From Paramecium octaurelia (taxonomy: Eukaryota > Ciliophora > Oligohymenophorea > Peniculida > Parameciidae), in NCBI GenBank assembly GCA_905182995.1, contig CAJJDP010000013.1, forward strand, positions 532,074 through 596,073: a stretch of DNA of 64,000 bases, in the 5' to 3' direction. The translations under genes were made by a program, and so were the position numbers. Of the stretch, positions 45,157 to 55,600 are shown piece after piece (within the stretch, counting starts at the first letter, position 1; each line of letters begins with the position of its first letter). The notes below the pieces were generated by a model. It was not told the origin of the DNA. It ran no database searches and saw nothing but the letters and a program-made list of their open reading frames with translations.

Positions 45157-46250
45157 ATGAGCTTCGACAAACTAATGCTAAATCGACCAAATTATACTGC
45201 AAAAAAAATATTATAACCATTATTTGTATCAGCCAGACCTCTAGAACTTATTCTAACCCCTACTTTGAATAAAACTGAAAACAAAGATAGACCTTCAAAT
45301 TTTATAGACACTTAAAGAAGGAATTTACATTAAAAAAATGATTCCAATAAATCTTAATCTATTAACATAAAAAAATAAAGAGTGCAGGATGCCTATAACT
45401 CATTGTCAGATTTTAATGATAAAAAATAAATTATTGCGTCTCTTAAAACTCTGAATTCAGCTGATGAGAGGTTGAACTTTTGTAATAACTTAGAATTCAA
45501 TTAATCGATAAAATCTTAGAGAGAAAAGATGAAATGATGGTAGCATAATTAAAATTAAAAGCCGTCAAATTAGAACCCATCTTCAACGTTATTAGAAGGA
45601 AGTTGCGAAAATAGCGTTTAGGAAGTGCTACTCCCAACCAGTCAAAGAAAGGAACCATCATTATGCGCTAAAAGACATCAGAAGACTTAGCAAAAACCAA
45701 TACAGACCAAACCAGAGACAACAAAGAAAAATAAGATCATAGTCTACAACAATAAGAAACCATCATTGAGGATTAAATCATTGAAAAATTATAAACCAAA
45801 TTCACTGCTGGAGTAGCATTTTCTTGGCTTGCAAATAGACATGACACTAAATAAGGTAGTTCTAAGTTCCTATATATTTAAGTCCAACTAGATCCCGATC
45901 CTACTGAACGGTAATACTTGAGAAGATCAACTGCTTTACAATATGGGAAAAATACCATGAATAGACTCAAACAATAAGTTTCAAAAAAAGTAAGCGAAAA
46001 CTCTGACGAACTTATTAGACTTGGAAACTATAAGTTAGAACCCAAAAAAGAGAAAAATGATCTAAGCAAAATCAAAGCCAAAGTTGATTCTGGGTTAATT
46101 AAACCGTAGCAACTAGCACTACCAAAAGTTAATATTGTAAAACGATAAGATACTCTGGCATATGTTACATCCGAGAGAAAAGAAATTTCTACTCTTGGAG
46201 AAATCTAAGCATTAAGAAGTGACAGTAAAATAAGATTCTAAAAACTCTGA
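45157..46250 (+). CDS. Hypothetical basic protein
   Basis: 342 aa, introns of 38 and 27 nt. Starts MSFDKLMLNRPNYTAKKILQ. Basic, helical and rich in Lys/Gln/Ser, with RRKLRKQRLGSATPNQSKKG in the middle and a conserved-looking FTAGVAFSWLANRHDTK segment. C-terminus is polar. No family recognised. Convergent with the Asn/Gln-rich gene, 81 nt away. Confidence 0.68.
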
Positions 46251-46331
46251 TTTTAATTTTTATAGAAAGGATTTAACTAGTTAGGTTATCGTATCAAAAA
46301 ACACATATAACATTAATTTAATGATGTACAC

Positions 46332-48339
46332 TCACTTTAATACGTCGAACATATTGTTGGATTTTATAGCTGATTTCTATGGCTCTTTCTTTTACTTATC
46401 AAAATGTGGATTAAAGGCAAACTCTTTTAGTTCATTCTAATTTTAATATTAAATTTACTTATGGGTTTCCTCTGAAGTTCTATTTTTTTTAGCCCTCTTC
46501 ATCTCCTTATTATTACTTGGGTTCATAACCTCGATTATCTCTATTATAATTTTTGTTATTATTTCTATAATGATCTTTGTTATAATTTCTATTATTATTA
46601 TTGTCTTGATCATTATTGTTTCTATTATAATTTCTATTATTATTTCCATCATTGTTGTTCCTATTAAAATTATCCTTATCATTATCAATTTCATTATTTT
46701 TATCATCATTTCTATTATTTCTATTGTTGTTATTTCTATAATTTCCTCTATTGTTTTAATAATTTCTATAACCTCCTCTTTGATTATCTCTATCCTCTGT
46801 ATTATTTTAATCTTCCTAATCTTTATTATCATTTTAATTTCTATCGTATTATCTATCTCTATTCCCTCTATATTTATTATTGTAATTATTATTATTGTAA
46901 TTATTATTGTTGTTTCTAAATTAATTTTATTCATCCCTGCCCTAGTCAGTCTGATCTTAGTTTTGAGTATTTTATTCTCTATCAAAGTGATTATTGTGCT
47001 ATTTATAATTTTATCTTTAGCCCCTGTTCTGATTATCATGACCCTTGTAATAATTTCTTGGTTGATTCTGCTCCTTTTATACATTTTGTTAATTATTTTC
47101 CTCCTAACTTATTGGCTTTTCAACTGCTTTCTCTATTTTCAAATTTTATTATTATTAATTGGTATCTCCTTCTTAATTCTATTAAACATCATTTTATGGC
47201 TATTATTGTTGTTCAGTCTATTATAACTAATAAGGTAAAATCAATATTACATTTTCATCAACCCGTGAAGATGGATTTCTGATAATTTTTGGAGGTTCAA
47301 AATTATTCCTTTTATTTTAGAATTTTCCGTCCCTGTCTCTATCTCTGTCTCTATTTCTGTTTCCAAATTGATTTTGATCATCGTTATTTTATTATCTTTA
47401 TTAATAATGCTATTTTTGATATCCTCCTCTATTTCCATAGTTGCTCTTCTCATGATGATCTGAACCTATCCTCATGTAAAGTTTATGTATTCTGCCATCT
47501 AATTCCTAAACAATATAAAAACAAAATGCTATACAATTTATAATTTAAAGACTTCCAATAGTTTTTAAGCATTCTCCTTATCTACATCAAATCTTGTTTA
47601 ATCCTCACCCAAATTAAAATTCTTCATTTATATATCCTTTAACACTTCTTTCAATTAATTTTCATCAATTTTATAATGAAGCAATATATTAATACTGTCT
47701 CCATTATAATTATTTAATTGTTCCTTCTTTTACTCGATAAATCCTAAATTGATTATTAAAATAAATACCAGTGTTATCCCTATCATAATTTTTTCTTTTA
47801 TCTTATCTATCACCTCTATCTTATCTATCCCCTCTTTCTTATCTATCTCCTCTGTCTTATCTATCCCCTCTATCTTATCTATCCCCTCTATCTTATCTAT
47901 CTCCTCTATCTTATCTATCTCCTCTATCTTATCTATCATCTTAATTGTAATTATAGTCTCTATTTTTGTAATTCTTTTAATGGTCTCTATTGCCTCTTTA
48001 ATTACCTTCTCCTCGGTACCTCCTATCTTTGTTATCTCCATAATTTTTTTTATTTTGATTACTTCTCTAATTATAATTTCCCTATTAATTAGAGTGATCT
48101 GGATTATTGGTATCGTTATCATTTCTTTCATGTTCTGGGTTCTAGTGGTCCTCTCCTTATGTTTATTCTTGCCTTTATTTTTATTATCTGGTCGATGAGC
48201 CTTATTGTGATTAATTATTTCTTTGTTTATTTCCTCCCTATTAATTATGTGTTTTAGGATTTTGAGAATCAACTTAAGGCTTCTCATTTTCTTCATCGGA
48301 TGATAAATCTCCCCAATTTTGTTTTTAATTGTCAGTCAT
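46332..48339 (-). CDS. Intrinsically disordered Asn/Gln/Arg-rich (prion-like) RNA-binding-type protein
   Basis: 635 aa with introns of 25, 29, 24 and 22 nt. Begins MTDNQKQNWGDLSSDEENEK, then a polar region with RG-type residues, eight near-identical DRQDRG hexapeptides, and a short ordered domain (DSINILLHYKIDENQLKEVL ... FKLQIELDGRIHKLYMRIG). The last 300 residues are mostly Asn, Arg, Gln and Asp (e.g. YRNNNKNYNRDNRGYEPK) before a short tail ending NNMFDVLK. Such composition is typical of mRNP or stress-granule proteins; function is inference. On the plus strand the same DNA gives long isoleucine-rich shadow frames. Confidence 0.75.
47798..47940 (-). repeat. 18-bp tandem repeat, 8 units, encoding DRQDRG
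   Basis: Plus-strand unit is close to CTTATCTATCCCCTCTAT repeated in frame eight times with single-base differences (cacc, cccc, ctcc, tttc variants). The differences keep the frame and mostly the amino acids, one unit reading ERG in place of DRG. Confidence 0.88.
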
Positions 48340-48408
48340 GCACGTTTGCAATTTAAATAAATATTAAATATTAAAGATATTATTTAAATAATTTAATAAT
48401 TAACATTC

Positions 48409-48447
48409 ACGAATAAAGCAACAAATATATATTGTTGCTTTATTCGT
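48409..48447. repeat. Perfect 16-bp inverted repeat (hairpin) with 7-nt loop
   Basis: Arm ACGAATAAAGCAACAA at 48409-48424, loop of seven A/T bases, exact reverse complement at 48432-48447. It lies between the start of the Asn/Gln-rich gene (48339) and the end of the next minus ORF (48519), outside coding sequence. It could form a stable RNA hairpin or be a remnant of a palindromic element. Confidence 0.85.
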
Positions 48448-48518
48448 ACTACTTCTTCAGACTTCCCGACATTATTTTTTTATATTATAAATCTATTTTT
48501 TTATATGATACTTATGAA

Positions 48519-48743
48519 TCACACAAGCCTAAAATATTATTTTTAATATAAAAAAAAATAAATAAAATGAAAAGACTTATTATATTGAATAGATTAAGGA
48601 GCGATTGATTTAGCTCCCTATTGGTCCCCAAATTTGGCACTCTGTTTGATTAAATCTGCTTCAAAGTGTTAAAGCATTCCAGGTTAACGATCTGCTATTG
48701 CTACACCATCGTTATTCGAAAGGATCGGAGGCTTTTTGCTCAT
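48519..48743 (-). CDS. Small protein or 3' exon of a larger gene
   Basis: 75 codons starting MSKKPPILSNNDGVAIADRQ, followed by PGMLQHFEADLIKQSAKFGD and an A/T-rich hydrophobic end. The first 50 residues are clearly protein-like. The same frame is open upstream to 48840 (NFDAIIYNFDLNIKIHK), so this may be the last exon of the gene starting at 49023, but I could not find an intron that joins them in phase. No family recognised. Confidence 0.5.
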
Positions 48744-48789
48744 TTACTTATGAATCTTGATATTTAAATCGAAATTGTATATAATAGCA

Positions 48790-49023
48790 TCAAAATTATT
48801 TTAAAAACAAGCAAGATTCTAGGAATTTTAAGGTTTGATGAGGAGATGTTTTCAACTTGTGTTGATGTGTTAGAATTAAGCACAATATGTGTTTTGTGAA
48901 ATTCTTAGGCTGTTTTTCGAACATGCATTTTAGAGAGTTATGACTTTGCAAATCCCCATAACCTTTGGATGCAGTTAAGCTAATTGCAGATGGATACCAA
49001 TTATATTTGGTAGGTGGAGGCAT
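48790..49023 (-). CDS. Small protein or 5' exon
   Basis: 77 aa single frame starting MPPPTKYNWYPSAISLTASK. The first 45 residues look conserved-type (YGDLQSHNSLKCMFEKQPKN); the remainder is less convincing. Divergent from the giant surface-protein gene, with a 777-nt gap. Confidence 0.5.
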
Positions 49024-49800
49024 TATCTAGCACTAAGCAAAATTATTTTCTTCACTATTTTGCTAAAGCAGCTTTAGAAATAGTCAAATCTAATACTTAA
49101 TGAAATCATGATAACATCATCTTTATGTTTTAATTGTATGTCTTGGAAAGTTTAAATTTAGATCAGAATTTATAATAAAAATAAATGTTTAGTTTTCTTA
49201 TCTTATAAATAAGATTAACTATTAAAGTAATTGAAAATGCTTAAAATTTAATTACCAAATTTCAAAATAATTTTTTGGACAAAATTCATTTCTTTTTAGA
49301 TTGATTTCATAAATTATTTGTATTTGATGTATTAAAATATTTGTCTTTAAATTTATAAACCTAATTAAAATCAATGGCTATAAAAAGTTTTATTTATTGG
49401 CAATATTAATTTTATCAATTTTAGATTAAAATTATAGGATTAATAAGTCCACAAAAGTAATCAGAATTTTGATAAATCTTCTATACAATTTAGGATCTTG
49501 GAAGAATAAATTTAATTCTACAGATTATTGATTATTTCTTATCATATTATGAATCCTTATATCCTGTTTTAATATTAAGTTCACATCAGAGTAATGTTTA
49601 CAAGCAAGAAAATATGGTATCTAAAAAAAATTATTATCATCAGAATTGAAAAAATGCATTTGAACTGCATTTAATCTTAAATAAATATTGAAATTTTGAT
49701 TACAATGGCAGTAATCTTAAGTAAGCCAGAATATACAATTTGTATCCAAATCGTGCTTAGAAGAATGAAAATTTTAATATAGTTTGTTTTTAATAATAAA
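49024..49800. promoter_or_regulatory. Long AT-rich upstream region of surface-protein gene
   Basis: 777 nt with no supportable ORF, the longest clear non-coding gap upstream of a gene here. The 66-codon minus frame at 49677-49877 is antisense to the surface-protein start. Long upstream regions are plausible for a regulated surface antigen; no motif recognised. Confidence 0.45.
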
Positions 49801-51182
49801 ATGAAAAATTTATTCCAAACAATTCTTTCATTACAATTAATGGCGATTGGATATTTGCAAGCGATGACTATAAACAATAATTGTAATTATTATCCAAACT
49901 CCTCTTCTTCATGTATTTCAAAGGCCAGCTCATTTAAATGTATTATTAGCAATCTCAACTTTAGGTCAATATAACAGATATCTAGGGAAGTGCTTAGAGA
50001 CTACATAATAAAATTTGGGTTGTTAACATAATTTAAATAAAGAAGCATGCATCAATTAATTAACAAACAGTTAAGGTGATATTGTTTATTGTAAGAAAAT
50101 TTCATTATGGATAGGTGCATTTTTTGAAGTTTGTCAAGGTCTAAATTTTGTAGAACTCTAAAATTTAGGTTGTTCAGATAGAATTAATAAATTAGCATGT
50201 ATGAGTTTATAAAAATAAAAATGCACTTGGAATAATAAATGCGATTCGCTAACAGAAAATACAAATAAAAATACTCTATTATGTGATTATCATGACATTG
50301 CTGTTACTCCATATACCTGCTAATAACTTAAATCTGGACTATGTAATATAGCGTTTAATTAAAGGCATGAACTCAGGATTAGAAGGAGATTATAGATGTG
50401 TTGAAGTGAGATTAGATCATTTGTCAAGAATAACTTGTAATCAACCAGGATTAAATGAATAAGCATGTCTTTCTATAATAACAGAGGATTAATATTGTAA
50501 TATTTCAAAATATCTTAAAATTAGGTGTTTTCTAAGATGATGAATGCAAATAAATTGAACCTAAATAAGTTGTTTCATGCTATCAAAAGTTAAATAAAAA
50601 TGCTTGTATTTCTGCAATGAAGTATAATGAGCCACAGTTATTATGTGAATGGGTAGATAAATCTTGTAGAGCATTTTAATAAGATGAATTTAAATGCTAA
50701 ACTAAAAATGAAGTGAATTCTTTAGTTTGTGTATCATCCTAATATCTTTGTTCATATGATGAAAAATAGAAAAAATGTAAAAGTGTTGAAACAGATGAAA
50801 TAAATCGATTAAGATGCAATACTCCTGGTTTATCAAAAAAAGCATGCCTTAAGGTGAAATCATAAAGTTGTTCATTTTATAATGGCATTTGTTAATAATT
50901 AAATTAATAAGATCTTACATATTATAAATGTAAAATGGATTTAAATGAAAAGGCTTGTGTTAATATTAAGAACAGTTCCTAATTTTGTTTATGGAATGGA
51001 AATAATTGTTAAGAATTATTGATTAATTAAGACATTGATTGTCCTCTAAATATAAAAAATTCATCAATAAAAATGAATGGAAATGTTTGTTAAGCTATTT
51101 CAAAACCAGATGTTATGTGTAAATATGACAATATTCAAAATATCTGCATCAAAAGTTCAACTAATGATTAATGTAACACTCC
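49702..51182 (+). repeat. Direct duplication, copy 1 (1,481 bp)
   Basis: Repeated at 51184-52664 with an offset of 1,482; I saw no mismatch in the stretches I compared. Copy 1 ends exactly at the N at 51183. Confidence 0.9.
49801..51182 (+). CDS. Giant cysteine-rich surface protein, 5' part (duplicated contig end)
   Basis: Same 5' gene segment as at 51283, starting MKNLFQTILSLQLMAIGYLQ (signal peptide), with three introns (25, 22, 28 nt) between Cys-rich exons. It stops mid-gene at the N at 51183. Because the sequence repeats from upstream of the ATG, this copy is best read as the end of one contig that overlaps the next by 1,481 bp, not as a second gene. Confidence 0.7.
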
Positions 51183-51183
51183 N
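51183..51183. other. Assembly gap (single N), probable unmerged overlap
   Basis: A single N joins two contigs whose ends are duplicates. Left contig ends ...CACTCC; right contig starts ACAATGGCAG, the position found 1,482 bases earlier. Confidence 0.85.
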
Positions 51184-52664
51184 ACAATGGCAGTAATCTT
51201 AAGTAAGCCAGAATATACAATTTGTATCCAAATCGTGCTTAGAAGAATGAAAATTTTAATATAGTTTGTTTTTAATAATAAAATGAAAAATTTATTCCAA
51301 ACAATTCTTTCATTACAATTAATGGCGATTGGATATTTGCAAGCGATGACTATAAACAATAATTGTAATTATTATCCAAACTCCTCTTCTTCATGTATTT
51401 CAAAGGCCAGCTCATTTAAATGTATTATTAGCAATCTCAACTTTAGGTCAATATAACAGATATCTAGGGAAGTGCTTAGAGACTACATAATAAAATTTGG
51501 GTTGTTAACATAATTTAAATAAAGAAGCATGCATCAATTAATTAACAAACAGTTAAGGTGATATTGTTTATTGTAAGAAAATTTCATTATGGATAGGTGC
51601 ATTTTTTGAAGTTTGTCAAGGTCTAAATTTTGTAGAACTCTAAAATTTAGGTTGTTCAGATAGAATTAATAAATTAGCATGTATGAGTTTATAAAAATAA
51701 AAATGCACTTGGAATAATAAATGCGATTCGCTAACAGAAAATACAAATAAAAATACTCTATTATGTGATTATCATGACATTGCTGTTACTCCATATACCT
51801 GCTAATAACTTAAATCTGGACTATGTAATATAGCGTTTAATTAAAGGCATGAACTCAGGATTAGAAGGAGATTATAGATGTGTTGAAGTGAGATTAGATC
51901 ATTTGTCAAGAATAACTTGTAATCAACCAGGATTAAATGAATAAGCATGTCTTTCTATAATAACAGAGGATTAATATTGTAATATTTCAAAATATCTTAA
52001 AATTAGGTGTTTTCTAAGATGATGAATGCAAATAAATTGAACCTAAATAAGTTGTTTCATGCTATCAAAAGTTAAATAAAAATGCTTGTATTTCTGCAAT
52101 GAAGTATAATGAGCCACAGTTATTATGTGAATGGGTAGATAAATCTTGTAGAGCATTTTAATAAGATGAATTTAAATGCTAAACTAAAAATGAAGTGAAT
52201 TCTTTAGTTTGTGTATCATCCTAATATCTTTGTTCATATGATGAAAAATAGAAAAAATGTAAAAGTGTTGAAACAGATGAAATAAATCGATTAAGATGCA
52301 ATACTCCTGGTTTATCAAAAAAAGCATGCCTTAAGGTGAAATCATAAAGTTGTTCATTTTATAATGGCATTTGTTAATAATTAAATTAATAAGATCTTAC
52401 ATATTATAAATGTAAAATGGATTTAAATGAAAAGGCTTGTGTTAATATTAAGAACAGTTCCTAATTTTGTTTATGGAATGGAAATAATTGTTAAGAATTA
52501 TTGATTAATTAAGACATTGATTGTCCTCTAAATATAAAAAATTCATCAATAAAAATGAATGGAAATGTTTGTTAAGCTATTTCAAAACCAGATGTTATGT
52601 GTAAATATGACAATATTCAAAATATCTGCATCAAAAGTTCAACTAATGATTAATGTAACACTCC
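51184..52664 (+). repeat. Direct duplication, copy 2 (1,481 bp)
   Basis: Second copy of 49702-51182; here the sequence continues in frame past the duplicate into the body of the gene. Confidence 0.9.
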
Positions 52665-55600
52665 ATTTCTTAATTAATTTGGATGTGTGAGTATTATAAA
52701 TCCAAAAGAAACATGTTAATGGACTACTAATGGATGTAAATTCATAGAAATAGTTTAGCAATTAACAAATTGTGAAAGTTTAGGATATGCTAATCCAATT
52801 TCATGTTCCTAAGTTTATGAAAATGATAACATTGGATGCTATTTTGATAATAAAACACAGTAATGCAAATCTATCTTAGTAAATTCTGATAATCAATTAA
52901 TAAAACAGCTATTGAATACAATCAGATGTGATCATTTTTCTCTGGGGCTTAATAAAGTATTTTGTGGTTCTATCACTACTGAATAAACCCCATGTAGATG
53001 GTTTTAAGATTAATGTGTATATTTCTCTAAAAGAAGTGATATAGCACATATACCATGTTTATTACTATCATATTCAAACTATTAGACTTGTGCTTTAGCT
53101 ACATTTCAAAAAGAACCATGCAGATATCATGAAAATTTAAAAGGATGTGTTAATAATCATTAAAAAATTACAAATTGTGATACAAAAGGATTGAATGAGT
53201 TTGGTTGTTAATTATTGGTTAATAAATGTTATTATGATAAAGTACAATGCATTAAAGCATAATAAATTGATGTTATTATTGATGATTCTAATAATTAGGG
53301 TAATCCAATATAAATAAAAGTAATTTACAATTCTTCATAAAAATGCATAGCAAAATTTATCAATAAAATTGAATGCTCATCAATTATAACTAAAGGATAA
53401 TTATGTATTTGGTCTTTTACAACCAATTCTTGTACTTAAACTTCTGTCGATAATAAATATTGCTTAGAATTTGGGTATTACAAAACAATTGTTAATCCAA
53501 ATGTTTGTGCATCAATAAATTTAGAAACTCCAGAATATTGTGCCTTCGATTTTATTTAAAAAAGTTGTAAAATCCATAATGATCCATGTACAACCAAATG
53601 TTGCACTGATAAGCAATTAATTGGAATAAATGCTAATACATGTAGTATGTTTTCAAGTAAAAGTATAGGTGTATATTGCTATTTCAATGATCTTAAGTGC
53701 TAAGAATTAACTTAAGATCAGGTTGATATATCTGATCCTAATTTGGTCAAATAATTCTATAATGATAAAAAGTTACCTTGTACATCTATGAATATTAATT
53801 CTTGCCATATGATTTAATGGTCAACTTCTGAACATTGCTATTATAATGGAGATGCTTGTTTGAATCTTAAATTTTCCAAAATTAAAGATTTAATGATTCT
53901 TACCTAGTATCCTATAATTTTAAATGAATTTTCCTGCTTAGCTATAGAAGCGAAGTTAACAATCTATAATAAATAAAAATATTTCGCTTATGATAAGAAC
54001 ACAAAAAGATGTCAAGTACTGACTATTACTTCTTAATTTCCATTCGCTGAATGTGAAGATGCTTATGGAAATAAAAACTTATGCACTAGATATACTGGGA
54101 ACAACTTTTGTAAATGGGACTCNTTTTCTTAATTAATTTGGATGTGTGAGTATTTTAAAACCAAAAGAAACATGTTAATGGACTGCTAATGGATGTAAAT
54201 TCATAGAAATAGTTTAGCAATTAACAACTTGTGAAAGTTTAGGATATGCTAATCCAATTTCATGTTCCTAAGTTTATGAAAATGATAAAATAGGATGTTA
54301 TTTTGATAATAAAACACAGTAATGCAAATCTATCTTAGTAAATTCTGATGATCAATTAATACAATAGCTATTGAATACAATCAAATGTGATAATTTTTCT
54401 CTGGGGCTTAATAAAGTATTTTGTGGTTCTATCACTACTAAATAAACCCCATGTAGATGGTTTTAAGATTAATGTGTATATTTCTCTAAAAGAAGTGATA
54501 TTGCAGATGTACCATGTTTATATTTATAAAATTCAAACTATTAAGCTTGTGCTTTAGCTTCATATCAAAATGAACCGTGTAGATATTCAAATCAACTAAA
54601 TGGATGCACTAGTACAATGGAATAAAATAACAGCAGTTGTGATTTGCCCGGATTAAATAAAGATGCTTGCGAATAAATTAACTTAATGCATAAATCTGGA
54701 TGTTATTTTGATAAATACAAATGTATTAGCCAAATTTATGAGGAACCAATAGATGAAATTAATCCAGAACAAAAAGGTTCTTATACTTTTTAAAAATGCA
54801 CTACACCATAACTTGCAAAACTAGATTGTGCATTAATAATTTCAAATGGACAATTATGTTAATGGTCATAATAGTTGAATTCTTGTAAAGAAGTTTCTGT
54901 TGAATATAATGCTAAGTGTATTCAATTTATGGGAACGAATATTATTGTCAATCCAAATGTTTGTGCATCAATTAAAAATGATTAATCAGATTATTGTGGC
55001 TATGACAAATAGAAAACTAATTGTAGATTTTTTTCTGAAGGTTGTACAACTCCCTGTTGTACTGAAATTGATCTGATAGGAATAAATGCTCATTCATGTA
55101 GTAAGTATGCAAATCAAACTGGAGAGAATGTTATTTGTTATTTTTATAACAATCGATGCATGGAGCTATAAAATGATATTTTGAATACATCTGATGAGAA
55201 TTAAGTCATATAATACTTTAATAATCTTGAATTAACCTGCACATCTATGAACTTTAAGACTTGCCACATGATTAACTGGTCAAAAACTTAACATTGTTAT
55301 TATGATGGATATGTTTGCAAGTAACTCAATGTTTCTTTAATTAAAAAGCTATAGGATTTAACTACAGGAACTTCACGATTAAATGAATATGCATGTTTAT
55401 CCATTGTAGCAAAAATTACAGATTAAAACAACGAAAAATACTTTGGTTATGATAAAGAAAATAAAAGATGCTAAATTTTATCAAAAGAAACTTTCACAGA
55501 GTGCTAAAGCGCATAAGGAAATAAAAATGTGTGCACTGGATTAACTTAGGAAGTTAACTGCATTTGGGATTCAAATGAGCTAGAATGTGTCGAAATACAA

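Noticed and set aside
46455..47226. Long isoleucine-rich frames on both strands, like a multi-pass membrane protein
   Set aside because: They are shadows of AAT/AGA/TAA-rich codons of the Asn/Gln/Arg-rich gene on the minus strand.
47798..47940. CRISPR-like array of short repeats
   Set aside because: Contiguous 18-bp units without spacers, in frame within a eukaryotic coding sequence.
49677..49877. Minus ORF, repeated at 51168-51359
   Set aside because: Antisense to the start of the surface-protein gene and its duplicated copy; AT-driven composition.
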